The notes under the pieces were generated by a model. That model was given only the letters and a program-made list of their open reading frames with translations. It ran no database searches and had not been told where the DNA came from. DNA of 15,765 nt from Comamonadaceae bacterium CG_4_10_14_3_um_filter_60_75 (GTDB taxonomy: Bacteria > Pseudomonadota > Gammaproteobacteria > Burkholderiales > Burkholderiaceae_C): the NCBI GenBank assembly GCA_002784245.1, contig PFKL01000004.1, forward strand, positions 1 to 15,765. The letters run 5' to 3'. Below, one piece after another: positions 1 to 6,019 of this stretch. The translations under genes and the position numbers were made by a program. The number at the start of each line of letters is the position of its first letter. The stretch's first letter is position 1.

Positions 1-254
1 TATGGCAAATCGCGCACGACGGTGCCAAACACCCGGTGTGGGGCGACGTGCCCGACGGCAGTTACTTCTATTTTGTGCACAGTTTTTACGCCAAACCGTC
101 GGATGCACGCCACAGCGCAGGCGAGACCGACTACGGCCAGCGCTTTTGTTCGGCCATTGCACGTGATAATATTTTTGCCACACAGTTTCATCCCGAAAAA
201 AGCGCTGACCACGGGCTGGCGCTGTACCGCAATTTTCTTCATTGGAATCCCTGA
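1..254 (+). CDS. hisH: Imidazole glycerol phosphate synthase, glutaminase subunit HisH (3' part)
   Basis: The frame is open from the window edge (first full codon at base 3) and ends in TGA at 252-254, giving about 83 C-terminal residues. HisH is the class I glutamine amidotransferase that supplies ammonia to HisF. Visible family signatures are HPVWGDVPDGSYFYFVHS and, near the end, NIFATQFHPEKS, which carries the His and Glu of the Cys-His-Glu catalytic triad. The nucleophile Cys lies upstream of the window. The tail LALYRNFLHWNP is typical of the family C-terminus. It precedes hisA by 135 bp in the same direction. The GTG at base 36 is an internal Val codon, not a start. Identification is secure; the 5' end is missing. 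Confidence 0.95.
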   Translation, partial: WQIAHDGAKHPVWGDVPDGSYFYFVHSFYAKPSDARHSAGETDYGQRFCSAIARDNIFATQFHPEKSADHGLALYRNFLHWNP

Positions 255-389
255 TTCAGCTCTGTCTGACACCCGTCATGTCACCGACCCACTGTTTTGT
301 GAGCGCCCTGCGCCAGGCTTGAATCAGCCATCGCTTTCCAGACCGACGGTTTTCTCCTCGTTTTTTTCCACCCTCCAACGCGAAGCATC

Positions 390-1130
390 ATGCTTTTAAT
401 TCCAGCGATCGATCTCAAAGACGGCCATTGCGTGCGCCTGCAACAAGGCGATATGAAACTTGCCACCACCTTCAGCGAAGAGCCAGCGGTGATGGCGCGC
501 AGCTGGGTTGACAAGGGTGCCCGGCGTGTGCACCTGGTGGACCTGAATGGCGCGTTTGCCGGTCAACCCAAGAACGAAGCCGCCATTCGCAAGATACTCA
601 AAGACATTGGCAGCGAGGTCGACGTGCAGTTGGGCGGCGGCATTCGCGACCTCGACACCATCGAGCGCTACCTGGATGCCGGCCTGCGCTACGTCATCAT
701 CGGCACTGCTGCGGTGCGCAACCCGGGCTTTTTGCAAGATGCCTGCACCGCGTTTGGTGGCCACATCATCGTCGGCCTGGATGCCAAAGACGGCAAAGTG
801 GCCACCGACGGCTGGAGCAAACTCACCCGCCACGACGTGGTCGACCTGGGCAAAAAATTCGAAGACTTTGGCGTGGAATCGATCATCTACACCGACATTG
901 GCCGCGACGGCATGCTCACCGGCATCAACATCGAGGCCACGGTGCGGCTTGCGCAGGCCTTGACCATCCCGGTGATTGCCTCGGGCGGCTTGTCCAAACT
1001 GGCCGACATTGAAGCCCTGTGTGCGGTCGAAGACGAAGGCATCGAGGGCGTGATCTGTGGCCGCGCCATCTACAGCGGCGACCTTGACTTTGAAGCCGCC
1101 CAGGCGCGGGCCGATGAGCTCAATGGCTGA
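390..1130 (+). CDS. hisA: ProFAR isomerase HisA
   Basis: Product of 246 residues, the usual length. HisA is a cytosolic (beta/alpha)8 barrel that isomerises ProFAR to PRFAR in histidine synthesis. The first catalytic Asp is D8 in MLLIPAIDLKDG and the second is D131 in VGLDAKDG. The phosphate-binding segments VQLGGGIRD (79-87) and VIASGGLS (195-202) and the loop TDIGRDGM (168-175) mark the duplicated half-barrel. ATG 390 is chosen because MLLIPAIDLK is the canonical N-terminus; the ribosome binding site in front of it is weak. The last 8 bp overlap the start of the next gene (ATGGCTGA), so translation is probably coupled. A long minus-strand frame opposite this gene is a shadow. Confidence 0.97.
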   Translation: MLLIPAIDLKDGHCVRLQQGDMKLATTFSEEPAVMARSWVDKGARRVHLVDLNGAFAGQPKNEAAIRKILKDIGSEVDVQLGGGIRDLDTIERYLDAGLRYVIIGTAAVRNPGFLQDACTAFGGHIIVGLDAKDGKVATDGWSKLTRHDVVDLGKKFEDFGVESIIYTDIGRDGMLTGINIEATVRLAQALTIPVIASGGLSKLADIEALCAVEDEGIEGVICGRAIYSGDLDFEAAQARADELNG

Positions 1131-1545
1131 CGATATCCGCTGGCAGCAGCGACTGCACAACTATCTCAAGGCTTTGCAGCGGCTTCAATCTGCCGTGGCT
1201 TTGAGTCGCGAGCGTCCTTTGAGCAATTTGGAGCAGCAGGGCTTGATTCAGGCCTTTGAGTTCACGCATGAGTTGGCCTGGAACGTCATGAAGGACTACT
1301 TGATGAGCTTGGGCCAGGAAAATTTGATGGCCTCGCGCGATTCCACCCGCGCAGCGTTCAAGGCCGGGTTGATTCACGAAGGCGAGACCTGGATGGAAAT
1401 GATCGTCAGTCGTAACCTGTCTTCACACACTTACAACGATGAAACGGCCAATTTGATTGCCAGCCGTGTGACAGAAAACTATTCAAATCTGTTGTCTGCG
1501 TTCGCTCAAAAGATGCAAGTTATTCAAAATGCCGCGAATTCTTGA
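1123..1545 (+). CDS. HI0074-type nucleotidyltransferase substrate-binding protein (HEPN fold, HepT-like)
   Basis: Product of 140 residues if ATG 1123 is used; ATG 1114, also in frame, is possible. The sequence matches what I know of the HI0074 family (NTase_sub_bind), all-helical HEPN-superfamily proteins paired with minimal nucleotidyltransferases. Visible signatures are FEFTHELAWNVMKDYL (45-60), FKAGLI (79-84), WMEMI (90-94) and RNLSSHTYND (97-106). The last contains R97-x4-H102-x-Y104, an exact RX4HXY. In HepT toxins this motif is the RNase active site, and its Tyr is AMPylated by the MntA partner. The start overlaps hisA by 8 bp and the end overlaps the nucleotidyltransferase gene by 17 bp. 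Base composition is lower in GC than hisA (hand count 27/60 at 1441-1500 against 42/60 at 901-960). Family membership is well supported; toxin activity is inference. Confidence 0.85.
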   Translation: MADDIRWQQRLHNYLKALQRLQSAVALSRERPLSNLEQQGLIQAFEFTHELAWNVMKDYLMSLGQENLMASRDSTRAAFKAGLIHEGETWMEMIVSRNLSSHTYNDETANLIASRVTENYSNLLSAFAQKMQVIQNAANS

Positions 1546-1900
1546 ACCAGCAGCATCAGTGCCAGCAGACACGCGTTGTGCTGAGTTCGGACTATCGACG
1601 CGCTCGTTGCACTTGTTGCGCTCGTTGCTGGCCACTTACCCCCAGATTCGTCAAGCCACGTTGTATGGGTCAAGAGCCAAGGGGTCTTACCGTGAGGGTT
1701 CAGACATTGACATCGCGCTTGACGCGCCCGAGATGTCCTTTGGTGAGTTGTTGCAACTTGTCAATCAGGTTGACGACCTCATGTTGCCTTGGGAGGTTGA
1801 CCTGACGCTGATGAATCACATCGACAACCCCGAGTTGCTTGAACACATTGCGCGAGTCGGCCAGGTGTTGTGGCAAACCCCGTTCACAGTGGACCATTGA
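1529..1900 (+). CDS. Minimal nucleotidyltransferase (HI0073/MntA-like)
   Basis: Product of 123 residues, typical of single-domain minimal nucleotidyltransferases (NTP_transf_2 fold). The core motif is LYGSRAKGSYREGSDIDIAL (45-64). G47-S48 followed by ten residues and D59-x-D61 is an exact GSX10DXD, and the third carboxylate is D91 in WEVDLT. These residues bind metal and NTP in the family. In MntA antitoxins the same motif adds AMP to the HepT partner. ATG 1529 lies 17 bp inside the preceding HEPN gene, and the stop is 2 bp before hisF ATG. The pair therefore looks translationally coupled to itself and to the his genes. The alternative role is the less-characterised HI0073/HI0074 two-component nucleotidyltransferase; substrate unknown. 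Confidence 0.85.
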   Translation: MPRILEPAASVPADTRCAEFGLSTRSLHLLRSLLATYPQIRQATLYGSRAKGSYREGSDIDIALDAPEMSFGELLQLVNQVDDLMLPWEVDLTLMNHIDNPELLEHIARVGQVLWQTPFTVDH

Positions 1901-1902
1901 GC

Positions 1903-2703
1903 ATGCTCGCCAAACGAATCATCCCCTGCCTGGACGTGACCGGTGGTCGCGTCGTCAAAGGTGTCAACTTTGTTGAGCTGCGCGACGCTGGTGACCCGGT
2001 GGAAATTGCTGCGCGTTACAACGAACAAGGCGCTGACGAACTCACCTTTTTGGACATCACCGCCACCAGCGATGGGCGTGATCTGATTTTGCACATCATT
2101 GAGGCCGTTGCCAGCCAGGTGTTCATTCCGCTGACGGTGGGCGGTGGCGTGCGCACGGTGGACGACGTGCGCCGTTTGCTCAACGCCGGGGCCGATAAAA
2201 CCAGTTTCAATTCCGCAGCCATTGCCAACCCGCAGGTGATTCGTGACGCATCGGGCAAATACGGTGCGCAGTGCATTGTGGTGGCTATTGATGCGAAACG
2301 CCGTGTGGGCGCTGATCTGGACCGGCTGGATGCCCAGGGTCAGCCGCTGGGCGCGGGTTGGGACGTCTATAGCCACGGTGGGCGCAAAAACACCGGGCTG
2401 GACGCGCTTGCCTGGGCGCGGCAGATGGTCGACTTTGGTGCGGGTGAAATTTTGCTGACCAGCATGGACCGTGACGGCACCAAAAGCGGCTTTGACCTGG
2501 ACCTGACCCGTGCGGTGAGTGATGCGGTGAGTGTGCCGGTGATCGCGTCGGGCGGTGTTGGCACGCTGGACCATTTGGCTGATGGCATCCAACTCGGTGG
2601 GGCTGACGCAGTGCTGGCGGCCAGCATTTTTCACTACGGTGAGTTCACCGTGGCGCAGGCCAAGGCACGCATGGCCGAGCGCGGCATCCCCGTCAGGATT
2701 TAG
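1903..2703 (+). CDS. hisF: Imidazole glycerol phosphate synthase, cyclase subunit HisF
   Basis: Product of 266 residues. HisF cyclises PRFAR with ammonia from HisH to give IGP and AICAR. ATG 1903 gives the canonical start MLAKRIIPCLDV; the upstream in-frame ATG at 1870 lies inside the nucleotidyltransferase gene and would add a foreign N-terminus. Catalytic Asp residues are D11 (PCLD) and D130 (VVAIDAKRR). Phosphate-binding elements are LTVGGGVRT (77-85) and VIASGGVG. The longer segment after D130, ending in YSHGGRKNTG, agrees with the proteobacterial forms I know. The start is only 2 bp after the preceding stop. No close Shine-Dalgarno was noted, consistent with translational coupling. Confidence 0.97.
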   Translation: MLAKRIIPCLDVTGGRVVKGVNFVELRDAGDPVEIAARYNEQGADELTFLDITATSDGRDLILHIIEAVASQVFIPLTVGGGVRTVDDVRRLLNAGADKTSFNSAAIANPQVIRDASGKYGAQCIVVAIDAKRRVGADLDRLDAQGQPLGAGWDVYSHGGRKNTGLDALAWARQMVDFGAGEILLTSMDRDGTKSGFDLDLTRAVSDAVSVPVIASGGVGTLDHLADGIQLGGADAVLAASIFHYGEFTVAQAKARMAERGIPVRI

Positions 2704-2730
2704 CAACCCCTGTAGTCTTTGCGCACTGCG

Positions 2731-2795
2731 TGTCGCTACGCCTTGCCCCTGCTGGGGCGACATCTGCGGCCCGGCAAAGCCGGTTCCGCGATGTC
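2731..2795. repeat. Palindromic intergenic element in the hisF-hisI gap
   Basis: Two overlapping inverted repeats lie in the 144-bp gap. The first has GCCCC (2745-2749) and GGGGC (2754-2758) around a TGCT loop, with an outer TGTCGC (2731-2736) / GCGACA (2757-2762). The second has 17-base arms, GACATCTGCGGCCCGGC (2759-2775) and GCCGGTTCCGCGATGTC (2779-2795), around AAA; they pair in blocks of 6, 4 and 5 with one bulge and one small internal loop. The two stems share bases 2759-2762, so the full forms exclude each other. No T-run follows, so it is not an ordinary terminator. From memory, similar CCGGC-AAA-GCCGG elements are dispersed in Comamonadaceae genomes; no second copy was noticed here. 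Confidence 0.6.
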
Positions 2796-2847
2796 CGTGG
2801 TTTGTCGCATCTTCCTGCGCGAGGATGAAATCTAGGACAATTCTTCC

Positions 2848-3240
2848 ATGAACTTTATTGAAACGATCAAATGGGACGCGCTGGGCCTGGTACCTGCGAT
2901 TGCCCAAGAGCAGGGCAGTGGCGACGTGCTGATGCTGGCCTGGATGAACCGTGAGGCACTGCAAAAGACCGCCGAGCTGGGCCGGGCGGTGTATTTCAGC
3001 CGATCGCGCAACAAACTCTGGTTCAAAGGTGAAGAATCGGGCCACGTGCAAACCGTTCATGAAATTCGCGTGGATTGCGATGCCGACGTGGTCTTGCTCA
3101 AGGTCACGCAAACTGGCCACACGCCGGGTCTGGCTTGTCACACCGGTCGGCACAGCTGTTTCTTCCGGGTGTATGACAATGGTGACTGGAAAACCATTGA
3201 TCCGGTGTTGAAAGACCCGCAAACCATTTACAAAAGCTGA
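2848..3240 (+). CDS. hisI: Phosphoribosyl-AMP cyclohydrolase HisI
   Basis: Product of 130 residues, the size of the stand-alone cyclohydrolase found where HisI and HisE are separate genes. It opens the purine ring of PR-AMP. Visible motifs are LMLAWMN (28-34), YFSRSRNKLWFKGEESGH (49-66), DCDAD (76-80, Mg2+-binding aspartates plus Cys77) and ACHTGRHSCF (96-105, Cys97 and Cys104). The three Cys are the zinc ligands of the family. AGGA at 2834-2837 lies 10 nt before ATG 2848. The gene is separated from hisF by the palindromic element and shares one base of its stop with the start of hisE (TGATG). Confidence 0.96.
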   Translation: MNFIETIKWDALGLVPAIAQEQGSGDVLMLAWMNREALQKTAELGRAVYFSRSRNKLWFKGEESGHVQTVHEIRVDCDADVVLLKVTQTGHTPGLACHTGRHSCFFRVYDNGDWKTIDPVLKDPQTIYKS

Positions 3241-3632
3241 TGCGCACTGAACCCAATTCTTCCGATGCCCTGGCCGGCTTGGCCGCCGTGATCGAATCGC
3301 GTCTGCCCGCGCACGGTGGTAACCCCGAGGCCAGCTACGTGGCGCGCCTGCTGCACAAGGGGCCGGACGCCTTCCTGAAGAAAATTGGCGAGGAAGCCAC
3401 CGAAGTGGTGATGGCCGCCAAAGACGCCGACTACGGTGGCGACAAGTCCAAAGTGGTTTACGAGGTAGCTGACCTGTGGTTTCACAGCATGATCGCGCTG
3501 GCGCACTATGGACTCAAGCCCGCCGACGTGATTGCCGAGCTGCAGCGCCGCGCGGGAATGAGCGGCCTGGAAGAAAAAGCGCTGCGCAAGGTGAAAGAGC
3601 GCGAAGCCCAGTCCATGAAAGGCGTGTCATGA
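3240..3632 (+). CDS. hisE: Phosphoribosyl-ATP pyrophosphatase HisE
   Basis: Product of 130 residues. HisE hydrolyses PR-ATP to PR-AMP, the second step of histidine synthesis, and belongs to the all-alpha MazG-like NTP pyrophosphatase group. The metal-binding pattern is visible as KIGEEATEVVMAAKD (E51, E52, E55) and VYEVADLWFH (E75, D78). The start overlaps the hisI stop by one base and the stop overlaps the next ATG by four (ATGA), so hisI, hisE and the membrane protein gene are tightly coupled. The last ~20 residues, rich in Lys and Glu, form a charged tail. Assignment is firm. Confidence 0.95.
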   Translation: MRTEPNSSDALAGLAAVIESRLPAHGGNPEASYVARLLHKGPDAFLKKIGEEATEVVMAAKDADYGGDKSKVVYEVADLWFHSMIALAHYGLKPADVIAELQRRAGMSGLEEKALRKVKEREAQSMKGVS

Positions 3633-4048
3633 CCGAAGACTTCAGCAAGGCACCAGGAAGCGCCAACGAGCTCGGCGAGCTTGACGTGCAAACGCTCAAC
3701 GGCCTCAACGCCTGGGGCACAGTGAGCTACGTGCTGCATTTGATTGTGGCGGTGGCAGCATTGATTCCGGGGGCGCAAGCGGGCCCGGTGCTGCTGCTGG
3801 TGGCGCTGGTGATTGACCTGGTCAAGCGCAGTGACGCGGTGGGCACTTGGCACGCGTCGCATTTTCGTTGGCGCATCCGAACGGTGTTGATCGCCGGGCT
3901 GCTTTACCTGGTGACGGCGCCGCTGTGGTTGTTGTTTCTGTTGCCGGGCTGGCTGGCCTGGCTGGTCATTTCGGTCTGGTTTTTGTACCGCATCGTCAGC
4001 GGCATGGTGCGGCTGAACAAGGGTTTGCCAATGGAGATTGCAGCATGA
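3629..4048 (+). CDS. Small membrane protein, DUF4870-like
   Basis: Product of 139 residues starting at ATG 3629, which overlaps the hisE stop by 4 bp. An earlier in-frame start at 3476 lies inside hisE and is unlikely. A short polar N-terminus (1-28) is followed by about four hydrophobic segments, near 29-47, 51-66, 84-102 and 105-124. The loop WHASHFRWRIRTV (74-86) joins the second and third. This arrangement and the loop resemble the DUF4870/Tic20-like membrane proteins I know; no enzymatic residues are evident and the function is unknown. It ends with a 4-bp ATGA overlap with the HIT gene. Its place between his and tat genes is familiar in Burkholderiales and suggests co-transcription rather than a proven role in export. 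Confidence 0.82.
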   Translation: MTEDFSKAPGSANELGELDVQTLNGLNAWGTVSYVLHLIVAVAALIPGAQAGPVLLLVALVIDLVKRSDAVGTWHASHFRWRIRTVLIAGLLYLVTAPLWLLFLLPGWLAWLVISVWFLYRIVSGMVRLNKGLPMEIAA

Positions 4049-4419
4049 TTGAACACGTGGTGGATCACGACCCGGATTGCCTGTTTTGCAAAATCATCGC
4101 GGGCAAGATTCCGTCCAAATTGGTTTACCAGGACGACGAGTTGTACGCTTTTCATGACATTCACCCGTGGGCGCCGGTGCATTTCTTGCTCATTCCCAAA
4201 ATGCATATCCCGTCGATGGCCTTGCTGACCGACGACCATGCCGCGTTGATGGGGCGCATGATGATCTTGGTGCCCAAACTGGCACTGCAAGAAGGCTGTA
4301 ATCCTTACCCCGTGGGGGGCTTTCGCATGCTCTGCAACACCGGGGCCGAGGGCGCGCAGGAGGTGCATCACCTGCATATTCACGTCATGGGTGGTCCGCG
4401 CCCCTGGTTGCGGGGATAA
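4045..4419 (+). CDS. Histidine triad (HIT) nucleotide-binding protein, HINT type
   Basis: Product of 124 residues, typical of HINT proteins. The active-site triad is H109-L-H111-I-H113 in HHLHIHVMGG. HIT proteins of this branch hydrolyse phosphoramidate bonds of nucleoside monophosphates such as AMP-lysine. The N-terminal CLFCKIIAGKIPS (12-24) carries the Cys pair often seen in bacterial HINT proteins, followed by VYQDDELYAFHDIHPWAPVHFLLIPK. The start overlaps the preceding gene by 4 bp. The gap to tatA is 68 bp and holds a TAAAAT box and a good Shine-Dalgarno, so tatA may have an additional promoter. E. coli hinT is the nearest named relative by motif; the exact substrate is unknown. Confidence 0.92.
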   Translation: MIEHVVDHDPDCLFCKIIAGKIPSKLVYQDDELYAFHDIHPWAPVHFLLIPKMHIPSMALLTDDHAALMGRMMILVPKLALQEGCNPYPVGGFRMLCNTGAEGAQEVHHLHIHVMGGPRPWLRG

Positions 4420-4456
4420 TCCGGCGCTTTGACCCTGGGCTGAGTGTGCGCCCGTC

Positions 4457-4462
4457 TAAAAT
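4457..4462 (+). promoter_or_regulatory. Possible -10 box upstream of tatA
   Basis: TAAAAT differs by one base from the sigma-70 -10 consensus and stands 25 nt before tatA ATG, between two otherwise nearly contiguous genes. The only good -35 match, TTGACC at 4429-4434, is 22 nt away and too far. If this is a promoter it lacks a proper -35, or needs an activator. Treated as weak. Confidence 0.28.
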
Positions 4463-4487
4463 TTCACCATTCGTTAGGAGATTCACC

Positions 4488-4727
4488 ATGGGTTCCTTTT
4501 CTATTTGGCACTGGCTGATCGTCTTGTTGATCGTCATCATGGTGTTTGGTACCAAAAAGCTTAAAAACATTGGCTCCGACCTCGGCGGCGCGGTCAAGGG
4601 CTTCAAAGAGGGCATGAAAGACGGCGGCGCGTCCCCCGAGGACAAGCCTGCTGCGTCGCAAGTCACCAGTGATGCACCGGCTGCCGAGAAGACCACCATC
4701 GACGTTGAAGCCAAGCAAAAGTCCTGA
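4488..4727 (+). CDS. tatA: Sec-independent protein translocase subunit TatA
   Basis: Product of 79 residues from ATG 4488. TAGGAG at 4475-4480 lies 7 nt upstream and decides this start over the in-frame ATG-free extension beginning near 4446. The protein has the TatA layout: N-terminal hydrophobic helix (SIWHWLIVLLIVIMVFG, 5-21), the hinge FGTKKLKNIG (20-29), an amphipathic helix to about residue 42 (LGGAVKGFKEGMKD) and a polar tail. TatA oligomerises to form the pore for folded proteins with twin-arginine signals. It is first of three tat genes; the gap to tatB is 21 bp. The Rieske protein encoded at 9663 is a likely substrate. Confidence 0.95.
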   Translation: MGSFSIWHWLIVLLIVIMVFGTKKLKNIGSDLGGAVKGFKEGMKDGGASPEDKPAASQVTSDAPAAEKTTIDVEAKQKS

Positions 4728-4748
4728 TGTGTTTGACGCGCAGCTCGC

Positions 4749-5222
4749 ATGATTGATCTGGGGATTTCCAAGCTGGCGATGATCGGCGCGGTGGCGCTGA
4801 TCGTCATTGGCCCCGAGAAATTGCCGCGGGTGGCGCGCACGGTGGGCACGCTCATTGGCAAGGCGCAGCGCTACGTCAGTGACGTCAAGGCCGAGGTCAG
4901 CCGCTCGATGGAGCTCGACGAGCTCAAAAAAATGAAGGAAACGGTCGAAGGCGCTGCCAAAGATGTGCAGCAGTCGGTGCAGAGCAACGCCGCAGACTTT
5001 GAAAAATCGTGGGCTGAGGCGACCGCCGAAGCGTCCGACAGCGCCTCCGATTACCGGCCATCGCTGCCCGAACCCGTACCCGAGTACCAGCATCCCAAGA
5101 AAAACTGGCGCTTGAAGCAAGGCGCCATGCCCAACTGGTACAAAGCCCGAGTCGGCGTGCGCACCAAGGCCTTGTCCGGCGCGGCCCGGGTGGCGCGCTT
5201 TCGCCCGAAATTATCGAATTGA
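4749..5222 (+). CDS. tatB: Sec-independent protein translocase subunit TatB
   Basis: Product of 157 residues, longer than TatA as expected. The N-terminus MIDLGISKLAMIGAVALIVIGPEKLP shows the single membrane helix and the GPEKLP hinge that distinguishes TatB. An amphipathic, charged helix follows (PRVARTVGTLIGKAQRYVSDVKAEV), then a Glu/Lys-rich region with coiled-coil character to about residue 95, then a Pro-rich and basic tail. With TatC it forms the receptor for twin-arginine signal peptides at the inner membrane. There is no strong Shine-Dalgarno; the stop overlaps the tatC ATG by one base (TGATG). Confidence 0.95.
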   Translation: MIDLGISKLAMIGAVALIVIGPEKLPRVARTVGTLIGKAQRYVSDVKAEVSRSMELDELKKMKETVEGAAKDVQQSVQSNAADFEKSWAEATAEASDSASDYRPSLPEPVPEYQHPKKNWRLKQGAMPNWYKARVGVRTKALSGAARVARFRPKLSN

Positions 5223-6016
5223 TGAGCGATTCCCCAAAAAAAGACGACGAACTGGCCGGTACCGAGCAGCCGTTTGTCCAGCACCTGATCGAATTGCGTG
5301 ACCGCCTGGTCAAGGCCGCAATGGCGGTGGTGGTCATGGCCGTGGTGTTGGGTATTTATCCGGGGCCCGGCGCGTTGTACGACCTGATGGCCGCACCCCT
5401 GGTGGCGCATTTGCCCAAAGGGGCGACGATGATTGCCACTTCGGTGATCTCGCCGTTCATGGTACCGCTGAAGGTGTTGCTGATGGCCGCCTTCATGCTG
5501 GCCCTGCCGGTGGTGCTCTACCAGTTGTGGGCGTTTGTGGCGCCGGGCTTGTACACGCACGAGAAAAAACTGGTGCTGCCGCTGGTGGTGTCGAGCACGC
5601 TGCTGTTTTTTGTCGGCGTGGCGTTTTGCTACTTTTTTGTCTTTGGTCGGGTGTTTGCGTTCATCCAGAGCTTTGCCCCGACCAGCATCACCGCATCGCC
5701 TGATATTGAGGCTTATCTGGGCTTTGTGCTCAATATGTTTTTGGCTTTTGGCATGGCGTTTGAGGTACCGGTGGTGGTGGTGGTGCTGGCGCGCATGGGC
5801 ATTTTCAGCATCGAAAAACTGAAAGAATTCCGCGGCTATTTCGTTGTGCTGGCGTTCATCATTGCCGCCATCGTGACACCGCCAGATGTGGTTTCGCAGT
5901 TGTCGCTGGCAATTCCGATGTGTTTGCTGTACGAAGTTGGCATCTGGGCGGCGCAACTGTTTATCAGGCACACCAAAGCGCCCGAAGACGACAGCGCCGC
6001 GGCATCGTCGTCTTGA
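5222..6016 (+). CDS. tatC: Sec-independent protein translocase subunit TatC
   Basis: Product of 264 residues with six hydrophobic segments. TatC is the core receptor that binds the twin-arginine motif. Conserved residues are visible: E24 in HLIELRDRL, E114 in FVAPGLYTHEKKL, E181 in MAFEVPVVVV and the TPPD segment (219-222) followed by QLSLAIPMCLLYEVGI. ATG 5222 is preferred to the in-frame TTG at 5219; either way the gene abuts tatB. The C-terminal tail ends in acidic residues and a Ser/Ala run. The stop lies 3 bp from the stop of the convergent protease gene, leaving no room for a dedicated terminator between them. Confidence 0.96.
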   Translation: MSDSPKKDDELAGTEQPFVQHLIELRDRLVKAAMAVVVMAVVLGIYPGPGALYDLMAAPLVAHLPKGATMIATSVISPFMVPLKVLLMAAFMLALPVVLYQLWAFVAPGLYTHEKKLVLPLVVSSTLLFFVGVAFCYFFVFGRVFAFIQSFAPTSITASPDIEAYLGFVLNMFLAFGMAFEVPVVVVVLARMGIFSIEKLKEFRGYFVVLAFIIAAIVTPPDVVSQLSLAIPMCLLYEVGIWAAQLFIRHTKAPEDDSAAASSS

Positions 6017-6019
6017 GCG

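Noticed and set aside
22..399. Plus-strand frame of 125 codons across the hisH end and hisA leader
   Set aside because: It is out of frame with HisH, whose C-terminal signatures are unmistakable, and has no homology pattern. The 255-389 gap shows no other feature.
396..1160. Open minus-strand frame of 254 codons opposite hisA
   Set aside because: It lies entirely opposite a well-identified gene, has biased His/Ala/Val composition typical of antisense frames in GC-rich DNA, and shows no family motif.
1816..3222. Open minus-strand frame of 468 codons opposite hisF and hisI
   Set aside because: It spans two convincing genes and their gap, is rich in His, Thr and Arg as antisense frames are, and has no recognisable domain.
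4429..4462. Full sigma-70 promoter TTGACC ... TAAAAT upstream of tatA
   Set aside because: The 22-nt spacing is outside the usual range, so only the -10-like box was kept, at low confidence.
5051..5971. Minus-strand frame of 306 codons opposite tatC
   Set aside because: Extremely His/Gln/Arg-rich product with no domain; it is the antisense of hydrophobic TatC codons.
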